Source: SSC4 sp964443225 (lineage in GTDB: Bacteria; Chloroflexota; Anaerolineae; SSC4; Amarolineaceae). From it: DNA of 64,000 bases. Position numbers and translations under genes: made by a program. The stretch covers positions 60,098-124,097 of the forward strand of contig CAYUCC010000003.1 of the NCBI GenBank assembly GCA_964443225.1, in the 5' to 3' direction. The stretch's first letter is position 1, and each line of letters opens with the position of its first letter. Positions 48,739 through 57,257 of the stretch are shown one piece after another. Under the pieces are notes generated by a model. That model was not told where the DNA came from. It made no database searches and saw only the letters and a list, made by a program, of their open reading frames with translations.

Positions 48739-50091
48739 ATGAATCATCGCGGTACGTTGTGGCTGGGCGTGATCGTCCTGGCACTGAGTCTGTTTTACAG
48801 CCCACTCGCGGCAGCAGAGCCGCTGCCGCCGGGGGTGACGGTCGATGTGTACGCCACGTTCGAGAGCGGTTACCCCACCGCGATGGCATGGGCGCCGGAC
48901 GGCCGGCTGGCGGTGAGTACCAAAGAGGGTCGTCTGTATATCGTGGCACCTGGCGGGGGCACGGCGGCGGTGTGGCTCGACCTGGCAGATGTACTGGTGA
49001 CCGAGGGCGAGCAAGGTCTGATTGGGGTGGTCTTCGATCCGCTCTTCGCGGTCGAGCCTTTCGTGTATGTCTACTATACCACACGCATCGATGAGGTCAT
49101 CAGCAACCGTGTGGTACGCTACCGCGAGGTCGATGGCCAGCTGATCGATGCCTTTGTGCTGCTCGATGTGCCGCGGGCTCCCGAAGACGTCCCGTGCAGC
49201 TGGCACGTTGCGGGCAATCTGCACTTCGACGTGCGGGGGCACCTCTTCGTCACGATCGGTGATTATGGCTGTAACGCCGGCAATGCCCAGGGGCGGCATA
49301 CACCCAAGGGCAAAATCCTGCGTCTGAACGTTCGACCACCGTACCGGTTGCAGCCCAACGCGGCGCGCGGCGCGGCTGGCAATATGCCCTGTGAAACCTT
49401 TGCCACCGCCGGGCCACCTGACAGCCGGGTGTATGCCTGTGGCTTCCGCAATCCGTTCGATTTTACATTCGACAGCGTGACTGGTTTCCTGTTTACCACC
49501 GAAAATGGCCCCGGCTGCAACGACGAAGTCAACCTGGTGCAGAGTGGTGCCAACTATGGCTGGCCGCACAGCGCCACCAGCTACGATGACTGCCGGGCGC
49601 TGCCCGCACCTTACACCGAGCCGGTCTACGTATACCCGGCACCGATTGGCATTGCCGGTATCGAGTTGTTCAACAGCCACACGGTGCCCGCCTGGCGGCA
49701 CCACCTCCTGTGGTGTGCCAACCGCACGAACACCCTCTTCCATGCCCCGTTTGCCACAACTGCCTTCGAATCACTGACACCCGATTCGGCTGCCGCCATC
49801 GATGGCGTCTCGTGCCCGACCGACCTGGCCATGGGGCCCGATGGGCGGCTCTACGTGCTTGGTTTTGGCGTCGTGCGCGTACTGGACAATCACGCCTGCG
49901 TGCTGCCATGGGACCTGGATCAAAACGACGCCGTAGACATCTACGATGTGCTGGGGATGGCGGCACTGTGGGGGACACACTGGTGGGACACGGTGTACGA
50001 TACGCGGTATGACTTGAACTTCGATGGTGAGATCGACGCCGTCGACGTTCAGGAAGTGAGCAGCCATTGGGGCGACACGTGCCCAAACTGA
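48739..50091 (+). CDS. PQQ-dependent sugar dehydrogenase-like protein with dockerin-like tail
   Basis: A 450-aa exported beta-propeller related to soluble quinoprotein glucose/sorbosone dehydrogenases. The ATG at 48739 opens directly into a signal peptide (LWLGVIVLALSLFYSPLAAA). Family marks are AWAPDGRLAVSTKEGRLYIV near the first blade, EQGLIGVVFDPLF, DYGCNAGNAQGRHTPKGKILRLN (quoted in part) and NPFDFTFD...NGPGCNDEVN, where the last is the calcium/PQQ-site region. The end is a dockerin-like pair of calcium loops (DLDQNDAVDIYDV and DLNFDGEIDAVDV) closing with SSHWGDTCPN. PQQ-binding residues were not verified individually. Confidence 0.87.
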   Translation: MNHRGTLWLGVIVLALSLFYSPLAAAEPLPPGVTVDVYATFESGYPTAMAWAPDGRLAVSTKEGRLYIVAPGGGTAAVWLDLADVLVTEGEQGLIGVVFDPLFAVEPFVYVYYTTRIDEVISNRVVRYREVDGQLIDAFVLLDVPRAPEDVPCSWHVAGNLHFDVRGHLFVTIGDYGCNAGNAQGRHTPKGKILRLNVRPPYRLQPNAARGAAGNMPCETFATAGPPDSRVYACGFRNPFDFTFDSVTGFLFTTENGPGCNDEVNLVQSGANYGWPHSATSYDDCRALPAPYTEPVYVYPAPIGIAGIELFNSHTVPAWRHHLLWCANRTNTLFHAPFATTAFESLTPDSAAAIDGVSCPTDLAMGPDGRLYVLGFGVVRVLDNHACVLPWDLDQNDAVDIYDVLGMAALWGTHWWDTVYDTRYDLNFDGEIDAVDVQEVSSHWGDTCPN

Positions 50092-50194
50092 CCGCCGGTG
50101 ACGGAGCACAGCACGCAATCGTCAAATCGTCAGATTGTACCTGTAATTCCCGAATTCTGGCCAGGTGTGCGCGACACTCTGGCGAGGTTTGACG

Positions 50195-51307
50195 ATGACA
50201 ACTTCGACAATTTCACTTCCGGTAATGAATGAGGCAGACGACGAGCTGTGGCGCCTGCGTCTCGAGCTCGATGGCCTGTTTGCCATCACCCAGGTCACCT
50301 ACCCGGCGCGGCGGGACGATCCCATTCAGTACGTGGGTCGTCTGTTGGTGCCGGCTGACGAAGCATTCCCCCAGCTGCAGCAGCGCCTGGCGCGCCACAG
50401 CTTCACGCCGATGCTGCGCCAGGAAGCGGGCGAGGACGTTCTGCTGGCGGTGCGCGGTCTGTTTCGCGCCACCCCGTCGCGGGCGTGGATCAACGTGGTG
50501 TTGTTTGGCATCACGGTGCTCACGACGCTGCTGGCGGGCGCCACGATGGTGCTGGGGCGTTTGCCCACCAGCCTGCCGGACCTGCTGACCGGTGCACCGT
50601 TTGCGCTGGCCCTGCTGGCCATTCTTGGTGCGCACGAATTCGGGCACTACTTCCTGGCGCGCTGGCACAAGGTCGACGTGACACTGCCCTATTTCATCCC
50701 GATCCCGCTCGGTGTTGGTACGTTTGGCGCCTTTATCAAGATGAAATCGCCCGTCACCGACCGCCGCGCCCTGTTCGACGTGGCGGTGGCCGGGCCGCTG
50801 GCCGGGCTGGCAGTCGCCATTCCACTCCTGCTGCTGGGCCTCAACCTGTCGAACGTGGAAGCGATTCGACTGAGCAGTGGTGGCATGCAGGAAGGAAATT
50901 CGCTGCTGTATGCAGCGATCAAATTCCTGGTGTTTGGGCAGTGGCTGCCTGGCAATGGCCAGGACGTCATGCTGCACCCCGTGGCGTTTGCGGCCTGGTT
51001 TGGTCTGCTGCTCACCGCCTTCAACCTGCTGCCGGTAGGGCAGCTCGACGGCGGGCACATCATCTATGCGTTGTTGGGCAAGCAGGCACGTTGGGTCGGC
51101 TACGCCGTCCTCGTGGTGCTGGTGGTGTTGGGCGTGGTCGCCTGGAATGGCTGGTTCATGTGGGTGTTTCTGATCGTTTTTGTCACCGGCCTGCGGCACC
51201 CCAGCCCGCTCAACGAGGTAACGCCCCTCGATTCACGCCGCAAGCTGATCGGCTGGCTGACTATGTTCATCTTCTTCCTCACGTTTACCCCGACGCCGCT
51301 GCTATGA
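50195..51307 (+). CDS. Site-2 protease (M50) family membrane metalloprotease
   Basis: A 370-aa intramembrane zinc protease. The ATG at 50195 follows a GCGAGG site. About 110 cytosolic residues precede the membrane part. The zinc site is HEFGH with His147, Glu148 and His151, and the third ligand is in NLLPVGQLDGGH, where the Asp completes the site. Six or so helices. It lacks a PDZ domain, which fits the S2P group with a short N-terminal domain that is common in Chloroflexota and cyanobacteria. It likely cleaves a membrane-bound regulator, so far unidentified. No anti-sigma factor lies nearby. Confidence 0.92.
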   Translation: MTTSTISLPVMNEADDELWRLRLELDGLFAITQVTYPARRDDPIQYVGRLLVPADEAFPQLQQRLARHSFTPMLRQEAGEDVLLAVRGLFRATPSRAWINVVLFGITVLTTLLAGATMVLGRLPTSLPDLLTGAPFALALLAILGAHEFGHYFLARWHKVDVTLPYFIPIPLGVGTFGAFIKMKSPVTDRRALFDVAVAGPLAGLAVAIPLLLLGLNLSNVEAIRLSSGGMQEGNSLLYAAIKFLVFGQWLPGNGQDVMLHPVAFAAWFGLLLTAFNLLPVGQLDGGHIIYALLGKQARWVGYAVLVVLVVLGVVAWNGWFMWVFLIVFVTGLRHPSPLNEVTPLDSRRKLIGWLTMFIFFLTFTPTPLL

Positions 51308-51334
51308 TGCGCTGAGAGCCATTAGGGCATGTAG

Positions 51335-51376
51335 AAGAAAGACTTCCGGCATTATGGCTGGAAGTCATTCTTTTAC
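51335..51376. terminator. Bidirectional intrinsic terminator
   Basis: A GACTTCCGGC / GGCTGGAAGTC stem (51341-51366, one bulge) around ATTAT is followed by ATTCTTTT on the plus strand and by TTTCTTCT on the minus strand. It lies between two convergent genes and would serve both. Confidence 0.8.
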
Positions 51377-51382
51377 AAGCCC

Positions 51383-52705
51383 TTAGCGCATCATCGTCGG
51401 CAGGTACACCCGGTCGATCGTCGGCTGCAGCACAAACAGCCCACTCTCGGTGTCACTCACCGTCACGACGCCATCCGGCCACACGTAGGGCGCAAACGCA
51501 CCGGTGTGTCCGATGCTGTCGCTGCCGGGTACGGTGTCGAAATAGGCCAGCTCACGAAAACCGACGCCCGGCAGACTGCTGACGTCCAGGATGCGCAGCC
51601 CCGCCCGCCAGTTGGCCTGGAACACGCGCGTACCCACGATCTGCAAGTCGTGGTCGATGGCAAAGGTGCTGTGGCTGAAATGACCCAGCACCACGGGATG
51701 ATCCAGATCGCTGATGTCGAAGGCGTACGTGCGCGTGTTGAACCCGGTGTGGTGCTCGTCCATCATGTCCCCCAACAGCCAATACCGCAGGTCAGCGGTG
51801 AGATCCCCCTGGTGGGCACGCGCAATACCCGGGTAGGTGAAATCGGCAACCTGCAGCGGCTGGGCTTTGTTGGTGACGTCGAAGATGCCGACGTTGTCGT
51901 CGCTGGCGACGAAACAAATTTCGCGACCGTGGTAGGTATGGTCCGGCCCGTCGTACACCAGGCATTCACCGGTCGACAGGGGTGTATCGTCTTGCGCAAA
52001 ACAGCCGGCAAAGCTGGGCTGCAATGGGTTCTGCACGTTGACCATGTGCACACCGCTCTGGCAGGCGTCACCGACGCTGCGAAATACGTACAGATACCCC
52101 GTGGCTTCGTTCATCCACAGGCTGTGCCCGGCCACGAAGCCCGCATAGTGCGCGGATTCGGTGAAGGTGACGGGTGGATTGACCACGTTGCGCAGCTGCG
52201 TCAGGTCGAACACCTGCAGACCGTGCTGGGTCGGCGTGTCGGCGACGATGAACGCCGTATTGCCGCTCACAGCCAGGTCGCGGTACTGTGACACGCCCTG
52301 GTGGCTTGGCAGCTGGCCGAGGTAACGCGGGTTCTGCCGGTCGCTGATGTCGACGAAGGCGGTGGCATTCGTCAGCCCAAAGAGCACGTAGTCGCGACCT
52401 GTGACTGGGTCGGTCCACCCCCAGTGTTCGTTGCCTTTGATCGCGGCGCTGGATGCACCCAGATCGGCCAGCGACACCTGCGCCAGCAGGTCGACATTCT
52501 GGCAGGGGAACCCACTCGCACTGCCACCACTGCACACCGCCTGGCGCGGGGTGCGAGACTGTGCCGATGGTGCGGCCACGGTGATCGAGGTTCTATCCGA
52601 AAACCCCGAAAACACCCGGGCGTTGAAGCCCACAGGTGGGTTTTCGGCCAGACTCAGAACCAACAATACGACTGCGACTGTCAAGCGCACAATGGTTTTT
52701 TGCAC
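51383..52705 (-). CDS. Choice-of-anchor B family protein with YLP tail
   Basis: A 440-aa exported protein of the choice-of-anchor-B/LVIVD propeller family (GHTGAFAPYVWPDG, RVFQANWRAGLRILDVSS, YDGPDHTYHGREICFVASDD). The GTG at 52705 follows GGAGAC; the N-terminal residues 5-25 form a signal segment. Its closest local relative is the protein at 54589-56097, with the same domain order and about 400 aligned residues (HYAGFVAGHSL / RYTGFGSAHDI, LRNVVNPPVTF / LRNVTTPPVTF), but there the end is dockerin-like while this one ends DRVYLPTMMR. The family name refers to exactly this swapping of C-terminal anchors. Function unknown. Confidence 0.88.
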   Translation of the reverse strand: MQKTIVRLTVAVVLLVLSLAENPPVGFNARVFSGFSDRTSITVAAPSAQSRTPRQAVCSGGSASGFPCQNVDLLAQVSLADLGASSAAIKGNEHWGWTDPVTGRDYVLFGLTNATAFVDISDRQNPRYLGQLPSHQGVSQYRDLAVSGNTAFIVADTPTQHGLQVFDLTQLRNVVNPPVTFTESAHYAGFVAGHSLWMNEATGYLYVFRSVGDACQSGVHMVNVQNPLQPSFAGCFAQDDTPLSTGECLVYDGPDHTYHGREICFVASDDNVGIFDVTNKAQPLQVADFTYPGIARAHQGDLTADLRYWLLGDMMDEHHTGFNTRTYAFDISDLDHPVVLGHFSHSTFAIDHDLQIVGTRVFQANWRAGLRILDVSSLPGVGFRELAYFDTVPGSDSIGHTGAFAPYVWPDGVVTVSDTESGLFVLQPTIDRVYLPTMMR

Positions 52706-52766
52706 GGTAGTGTCTCCTGGTGGTAAGCTCGCTCAGCGATTATCACACACTTCAACTCGAGTGCCC

Positions 52767-54260
52767 ATGAAATATCTGATACTTCTTGTACTCCTGGCTG
52801 CCAGTCACGTCACCGGCAGCGTCAGCGTAACCAGGCTTCCCTGGGTGTACAGCACCTACCTCGGCAGTGAGTCCGAGGACCAGGGTGCTGGTGTGGTCGT
52901 GGACCCCCAGGGCCGCGCGATCGTGACCGGCTTCACCTCGGGAACGAGCTTTCCGGCCGAAACGGGGCCAGGCGCACCGCAGCACGGCGTCGACGCCTTC
53001 GTCACCCGCTTCACGGCGGATGGCACGGCCACCGACCTTACCTACTGGTTCAACGCGTTGACGCTCTTTGCCGAAGACGAGGGCTACAGCATCGCACTGG
53101 ACACACAGGGCAACGCCTACATCACCGGCTACACCCGTTCGGCGGACTTCTGCACGGTGTTCGGCACGGTGCCCGGCTATCACCCCACCTACTTTGGCGA
53201 AACCGATGCCTTTGTCCTGAAAATCCACGCCGATGGCAGCGGGCTGGCCTACTGTACCTTCCTGGGGGGCGCCGATTGGGACGTCGGACGCGCCATCACC
53301 GTGGATACGAACGGCAACGCATTCGTGGTCGGTGGCACGTGGTCCACCGATTTTCCCACCACCCCGGGCGCCGTGCAGCCCGTGCTGGCCAATCTCCGCG
53401 ACACCTTCCTGGCCAAACTGGATGCCAGCGGTACCACCTTGTTGTACAGCACGTTCCTCGGGGGTGCCGGCCAGGACGAAGCGGTGGGGGCTGCGCTCGC
53501 AGCCGACGACATCGTTCACGTGGCCGGCTGGACCAACTCGGCGGATTTTCCGGTGACCCCCGGCGTTATTGGTCCATCTTACGGCGGCAATACCGACGGT
53601 TTTCTCTACCAGCTCGATCTGGCCGCCAACCAGTTGGTCTACAGCACTTACCTGGGTGGCAGCGGCGAGGACCGGCCGGCGGACCTGGTTGTGGCGGCGC
53701 ACCGGCCCATCGTGACCGGTGTCACCCGTTCGGACGACTTTCCGACGACACCCGCGGCCCTGGCCGCCAGCCTGCACGGTGGACAGGATGGGTTCGTGAC
53801 CAGGATGTCGCTCGACGGTTATACGCTGGACTTCTCGACCTACCTCGGCGGCAGTGAAGACGACTGGGCGTGGGCCCTGGACGTCGGCCGCGACGATACG
53901 CTTCTCATCGCCGGCGCCACCGCGTCAGCCGACTTCCCCACCACGCCCGGCGCGGTGTCGGCAGCCCTGCACGGCGAGCGCGACGCAGTCCTGGCGCGCC
54001 TGTCGGCCGATGGGTCGCAGCTGCTCTACGGCACCTATCTCGGTGGCAGCGATACCGACCAGGCGCGGGGGGTCGCCATCGATGCGGGGGGAGACGTGGT
54101 ACTCACCGGCAGCACCTCGTCCGCAGATTTTCCGACCACACCGTCGGCGTTCGATACCACGTACAACGGTGGCGGCGATAGCTTCGTGACGCAGCTGCGG
54201 TTGGATTCCGTGCCGCCAGCCAGCTATCGGACCTACCTGCCCATGCTGCGCCGGTCATAA
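52767..54260 (+). CDS. SBBP-repeat beta-propeller exported protein with YLP tail
   Basis: A 497-aa exported protein. The ATG at 52767 leads into a short signal segment (YLILLVLLAASHVTGSVS); the GTG at 52761 is also in frame. About seven blades repeat: YSTYLGG..ED, GDAVVTG.T.S.DFPTTPGA, and DAFV.RL..DG, typical of SBBP repeats (quoted as a consensus). After the last blade the chain ends PASYRTYLPMLRRS, a short YLP tail. It is convergent with the choice-of-anchor B paralogue at 54589. No enzymatic residues were seen. Confidence 0.85.
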   Translation: MKYLILLVLLAASHVTGSVSVTRLPWVYSTYLGSESEDQGAGVVVDPQGRAIVTGFTSGTSFPAETGPGAPQHGVDAFVTRFTADGTATDLTYWFNALTLFAEDEGYSIALDTQGNAYITGYTRSADFCTVFGTVPGYHPTYFGETDAFVLKIHADGSGLAYCTFLGGADWDVGRAITVDTNGNAFVVGGTWSTDFPTTPGAVQPVLANLRDTFLAKLDASGTTLLYSTFLGGAGQDEAVGAALAADDIVHVAGWTNSADFPVTPGVIGPSYGGNTDGFLYQLDLAANQLVYSTYLGGSGEDRPADLVVAAHRPIVTGVTRSDDFPTTPAALAASLHGGQDGFVTRMSLDGYTLDFSTYLGGSEDDWAWALDVGRDDTLLIAGATASADFPTTPGAVSAALHGERDAVLARLSADGSQLLYGTYLGGSDTDQARGVAIDAGGDVVLTGSTSSADFPTTPSAFDTTYNGGGDSFVTQLRLDSVPPASYRTYLPMLRRS

Positions 54261-54282
54261 GCCAGGGCGCCGCCATGCCTGG

Positions 54283-54557
54283 TCCGGCATCTGGATGCCG
54301 GACTCCTCAACATTGTGCCAGGCACGCCACGGTCCGGCATCTGGATGCCGGACTCCTCANNNNNNNNNNNNNNNNNNNNNNNNNNNNNNNNNNNNNNNNN
54401 NNNNNNNNNNNNNNNNNNNNNNNNNNNNNNNNNNNNNNNNNNNNNNNNNNNNNNNNNNNCCTCAACATTGTGCCAGGCACGCCACGGTCCGGCATCTGGA
54501 TGCCGGACTCCTCAACATTGTGCCAGGCACGCCACGGTCCGGCATCTGGATGCCGGA
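54283..54557. repeat. 50-bp tandem repeat, each with an 8-bp hairpin; gap inside
   Basis: Four units are visible, with hairpins TCCGGCAT-CTGG-ATGCCGGA at 54283-54302, 54333-54352, 54488-54507 and 54538-54557. The unit is 50 bp and otherwise identical between copies. It lies between two convergent genes, in a gene-free 328-bp stretch. The 100-N gap inside suggests that more copies were collapsed by the assembler. Confidence 0.92.
54360..54459. other. Assembly gap (100 N) inside the repeat array
   Basis: Exactly 100 N, the convention for a gap of unknown size. The flanks are copies of the same 50-bp unit, so the true number of repeats is unknown. Confidence 0.95.
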
Positions 54558-54588
54558 CTCCTCATAACTCATAACCAGGCGAGGCCAA

Positions 54589-56097
54589 CTAGGCCGGGCA
54601 CATCCAGCCCCACTGGGCATTGAATTTCATGATGTCGGCCACGGTGACCAGGCCGTCTTTGTCACGATCGACGCGGTTGCGGTAACAGGCGTCGGCCAGG
54701 CCGCAGTTCCAGCTCTGCGCGGCCTGCGTGATGTCGAGCGCGTCGACCTGACACGAGCAGTCCAGGTCGCGCCAGGTGCACTGCGGGCGCGGCAGCAGGA
54801 CAAACAAACCCTGCTCCATGCCGCTCACGATGACGGTGCCGCTGTCGAAGAAGGGATAGTTGCCCCACGCACCGTTGAAGTTGGCATTGTTATTGGCTGG
54901 ATAGATGTCGAAGTAACCGTACTCGAACGGGGCCACCGGATTCGTGATGTCCAGGATGCGCAGCCCGGCGCGGTAGTTGGCCTGGTACGAGCGGTTGCCG
55001 ACGATAAACTGATTGTGGTCGATGGCGAGGTTTGGGCCCACGTAGGTGTGGACCAGCACGGGGTTGTTCAGGTCGACCATATCCCACACGTAGGTGTGTG
55101 TATTGTGGCCAAAATCCTGTTCGTCCAGCTCATCGTCCAGGTAGAAGTAGCGATGATCCTCGGTAAGCCAACCCTGGTGAATGTAGCCGGCACCGGCATA
55201 GGTGCGTGCCGAAATCTGCACCGGTGCGCCTTTGTTGGTCACATCCATGACGACCACCTGTCCACCGGTGCTCGAGTTACCGTTGGAGTTGATGCAGATC
55301 TCTTTGCCGCGATGCTCCGCATCGGGCCCGTGGTAGATCACACACGTCGTATCGTGGGTGTAGGCACTGCCGGCGCAGCCCGCAAACGTGGGGGTACCCG
55401 GATTATTCACGTCGATCATGTGCAGACTACCGCTGCATGAGGGCGCCCCACCGGACGAAATGCCTACCACGTACAGGTAACCCGTGTCGGGATTGATGGT
55501 GATGTCGTGGGCGCTGCCGAAGCCGGTGTAACGCGGGGCGGTGAAGGTCACCGGCGGGGTCGTCACGTTGCGCAGCTGGGTCAGATCGAACACCTGCATG
55601 CCGTGTGCGCCGTTGGAGTCGGAGATGATGTAGGCATACGTATCGTAGGCCTTCAGCTCGCGCCACGACGAGTTGCCCGTGGCTGTTGGCAGGTTGCCCA
55701 CGTAGATCGGGCTGACCGGGTTGGTGATGTCGACGAAAGCAGTGCCGTTGGTGCGTCCCATCAGGGCATATTCTTTCCCGGTGAGGGGATCGGTCCAACC
55801 CCAGATGCTGCTGCCGCCGCCGCCGCCGATGGTGCTGTTGGGCAGGAAGGCCCCCAGGTCGATATTGTTACACGGATAGCCGCCGGCCAGGTTACCGACG
55901 CACGGCGTAAATGCCATCGGTTCCAAAGCCTGGTCTGGCTCCCGGTCGGCCAGTATACGGGCACGCAGAACCGCACCGGGGTCATCGGTACTGACCGGTC
56001 CCTGCGGGTCGATGCCAGCCCGGACAGGGGCCGCCGCGCCGGTCAGCGCGGTGGCGAAAATGAGCGCAACGAGAAGGATGGAGGGCAGCAGTTTCAT
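54589..56097 (-). CDS. Choice-of-anchor B family protein with dockerin-like tail
   Basis: A 502-aa exported protein. The ATG at 56097 has an AGAGGAG site 9 nt before it and opens into a signal peptide (LLPSILLVALIFATALTG). The choice-of-anchor-B core (residues about 65-430) is a paralogue of 51383-52705, with conserved HGMQVFDLTQLRN, HTYVWDMVDLNNP and YRAGLRILDIT. The last 70 residues are dockerin-like: DLDCSCQVDALDITQAAQSW, then DRDKDGLVTVADIMKFNAQW, closing WGWMCPA. The Cys residues (CSC, CG..DAC, MCP) are shared with the sialidase-like protein's tail. Confidence 0.9.
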   Translation of the reverse strand: MKLLPSILLVALIFATALTGAAAPVRAGIDPQGPVSTDDPGAVLRARILADREPDQALEPMAFTPCVGNLAGGYPCNNIDLGAFLPNSTIGGGGGSSIWGWTDPLTGKEYALMGRTNGTAFVDITNPVSPIYVGNLPTATGNSSWRELKAYDTYAYIISDSNGAHGMQVFDLTQLRNVTTPPVTFTAPRYTGFGSAHDITINPDTGYLYVVGISSGGAPSCSGSLHMIDVNNPGTPTFAGCAGSAYTHDTTCVIYHGPDAEHRGKEICINSNGNSSTGGQVVVMDVTNKGAPVQISARTYAGAGYIHQGWLTEDHRYFYLDDELDEQDFGHNTHTYVWDMVDLNNPVLVHTYVGPNLAIDHNQFIVGNRSYQANYRAGLRILDITNPVAPFEYGYFDIYPANNNANFNGAWGNYPFFDSGTVIVSGMEQGLFVLLPRPQCTWRDLDCSCQVDALDITQAAQSWNCGLADACYRNRVDRDKDGLVTVADIMKFNAQWGWMCPA

Positions 56098-56332
56098 CGT
56101 CGGTTGTCTCCTCTGGAAGGTATGCCTGGTTTTCTGGGACAGCTGCGCACGAGTGGCGCGCAATAGTACCACAAACATTCCAAACAGGTCAAACGCGCCG
56201 TGTACCCAAACCCTGGACAGGCGGCTTCCGTGCCAGGACAACGTCACGCCGTTCGCATGCGCTTCACGAGCGCGTCATACTCGGCGCGGGGAGCCGGTAC
56301 CGCAGTTGTGACGTGCGTGCCAAAACCAACGT

Positions 56333-57043
56333 TCAGACGGGGGCAAGTTTGTCCTTCACCAGACTCATCAGGAACTTACGCTCGCCGGCCGTGACGAAGG
56401 AGATGGTGATCGCCAGATCATTGCCATCCGGTGTAATCTGCACGACCTGCCCGCGGCCGAACTTCTCGTGCTGCACCTCCATCCCGGGCCGGTAGGCCGT
56501 CGCCACGATTCGCCCCGACTTGAAACCAGTCTGGGGGTCGGCCGCGGCGGCCTGTGCCTCGACGACCGAAGCCATCTCGCGGTCGCGCCAGGCATCAGCA
56601 AAACGCTGCACGTCGTCCGTGGTACGCACCTGACGCCGCAGGCGCTCCAACGTCTGGTGCGCCGCGGCCAGCTGCGTCATCAGGCGTTCCTTTTCACTGG
56701 CACGCACGCTGCTCTGCGCCACGCGTCGCGAAGCCGACGCCAGCCCACGGCTGAGGTCGTTGAACACCTCGGCCGGCTGCGACGTGCCCAACGTGACGTT
56801 GACCAGCCGCACGCCGTTCTGACGGCATAACTCGGCCCGCATCTCGTTGCGCTGCGCCTCTTCCATCTCTTCTTCGTCACTCAGCCGTGTCTTGCGCTGG
56901 CCTTGCAGCCCCATGAGCCGCACCGCCACCCCGGCCTCGGGTGCGTACAGATCGAGCTTCAACAAGCGGTTGGTGCCCGGATTACGCAGCCAGACCGGCG
57001 TCACGTTGGCCTCGATCACGAACCCGTCCAGGATACGCGTCAT
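56333..57043 (-). CDS. Degenerate nuclease-fold protein with UvrD-type Tudor tail
   Basis: A 236-aa cytosolic protein. Residues about 12-75 follow the DUF559/VSR-like PD-(D/E)XK pattern (KLDLYAPEAGVAVRLMGLQG, RNEMRAELCRQNGVRLVNVTL), but the catalytic E-x-D/K and G-x-Q-H positions appear as VRLMGLQG, so nuclease activity looks lost. A coiled region follows. The last 50 residues (PGMEVQHEKFGRGQVVQITP... AGERKFLMSLVKDKLAPV) match the C-terminal Tudor-like domain of UvrD/PcrA helicases, which binds RNA polymerase. The ATG at 57043 is preferred, with another at 57061. A DNA-repair or transcription-coupled role is inferred. Confidence 0.65.
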   Translation of the reverse strand: MTRILDGFVIEANVTPVWLRNPGTNRLLKLDLYAPEAGVAVRLMGLQGQRKTRLSDEEEMEEAQRNEMRAELCRQNGVRLVNVTLGTSQPAEVFNDLSRGLASASRRVAQSSVRASEKERLMTQLAAAHQTLERLRRQVRTTDDVQRFADAWRDREMASVVEAQAAAADPQTGFKSGRIVATAYRPGMEVQHEKFGRGQVVQITPDGNDLAITISFVTAGERKFLMSLVKDKLAPV

Positions 57044-57257
57044 AATCTCGCGCCACCCCATGGCAATCTGCCACATGCAGCTACCGATGCCTCCATCGTT
57101 GGAATGCGTTCAAATGTTCGAGTGCGCATTGTATGCCACGATCCCGCATCGCGCAAGTACTCCTCCCGACCCGAGCCACCCCTCGATTCCCTGCTCCCCA
57201 CTCGCAATTTCTTCTTTACGCACCCACGATGTAAAATGACTTGTGGAGGAATCGCGC

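Noticed and set aside
134..54260. LPXTG or PEP-CTERM sorting signals
   Set aside because: No LPXTG, no PEP motif and no matching tail was found in any exported protein.
18672..56097. Cellulosome dockerins
   Set aside because: Dockerin-like loops are present, but there is no cohesin, scaffoldin or cellulase here, and the Cys-Pro end is not a feature of type I dockerins.
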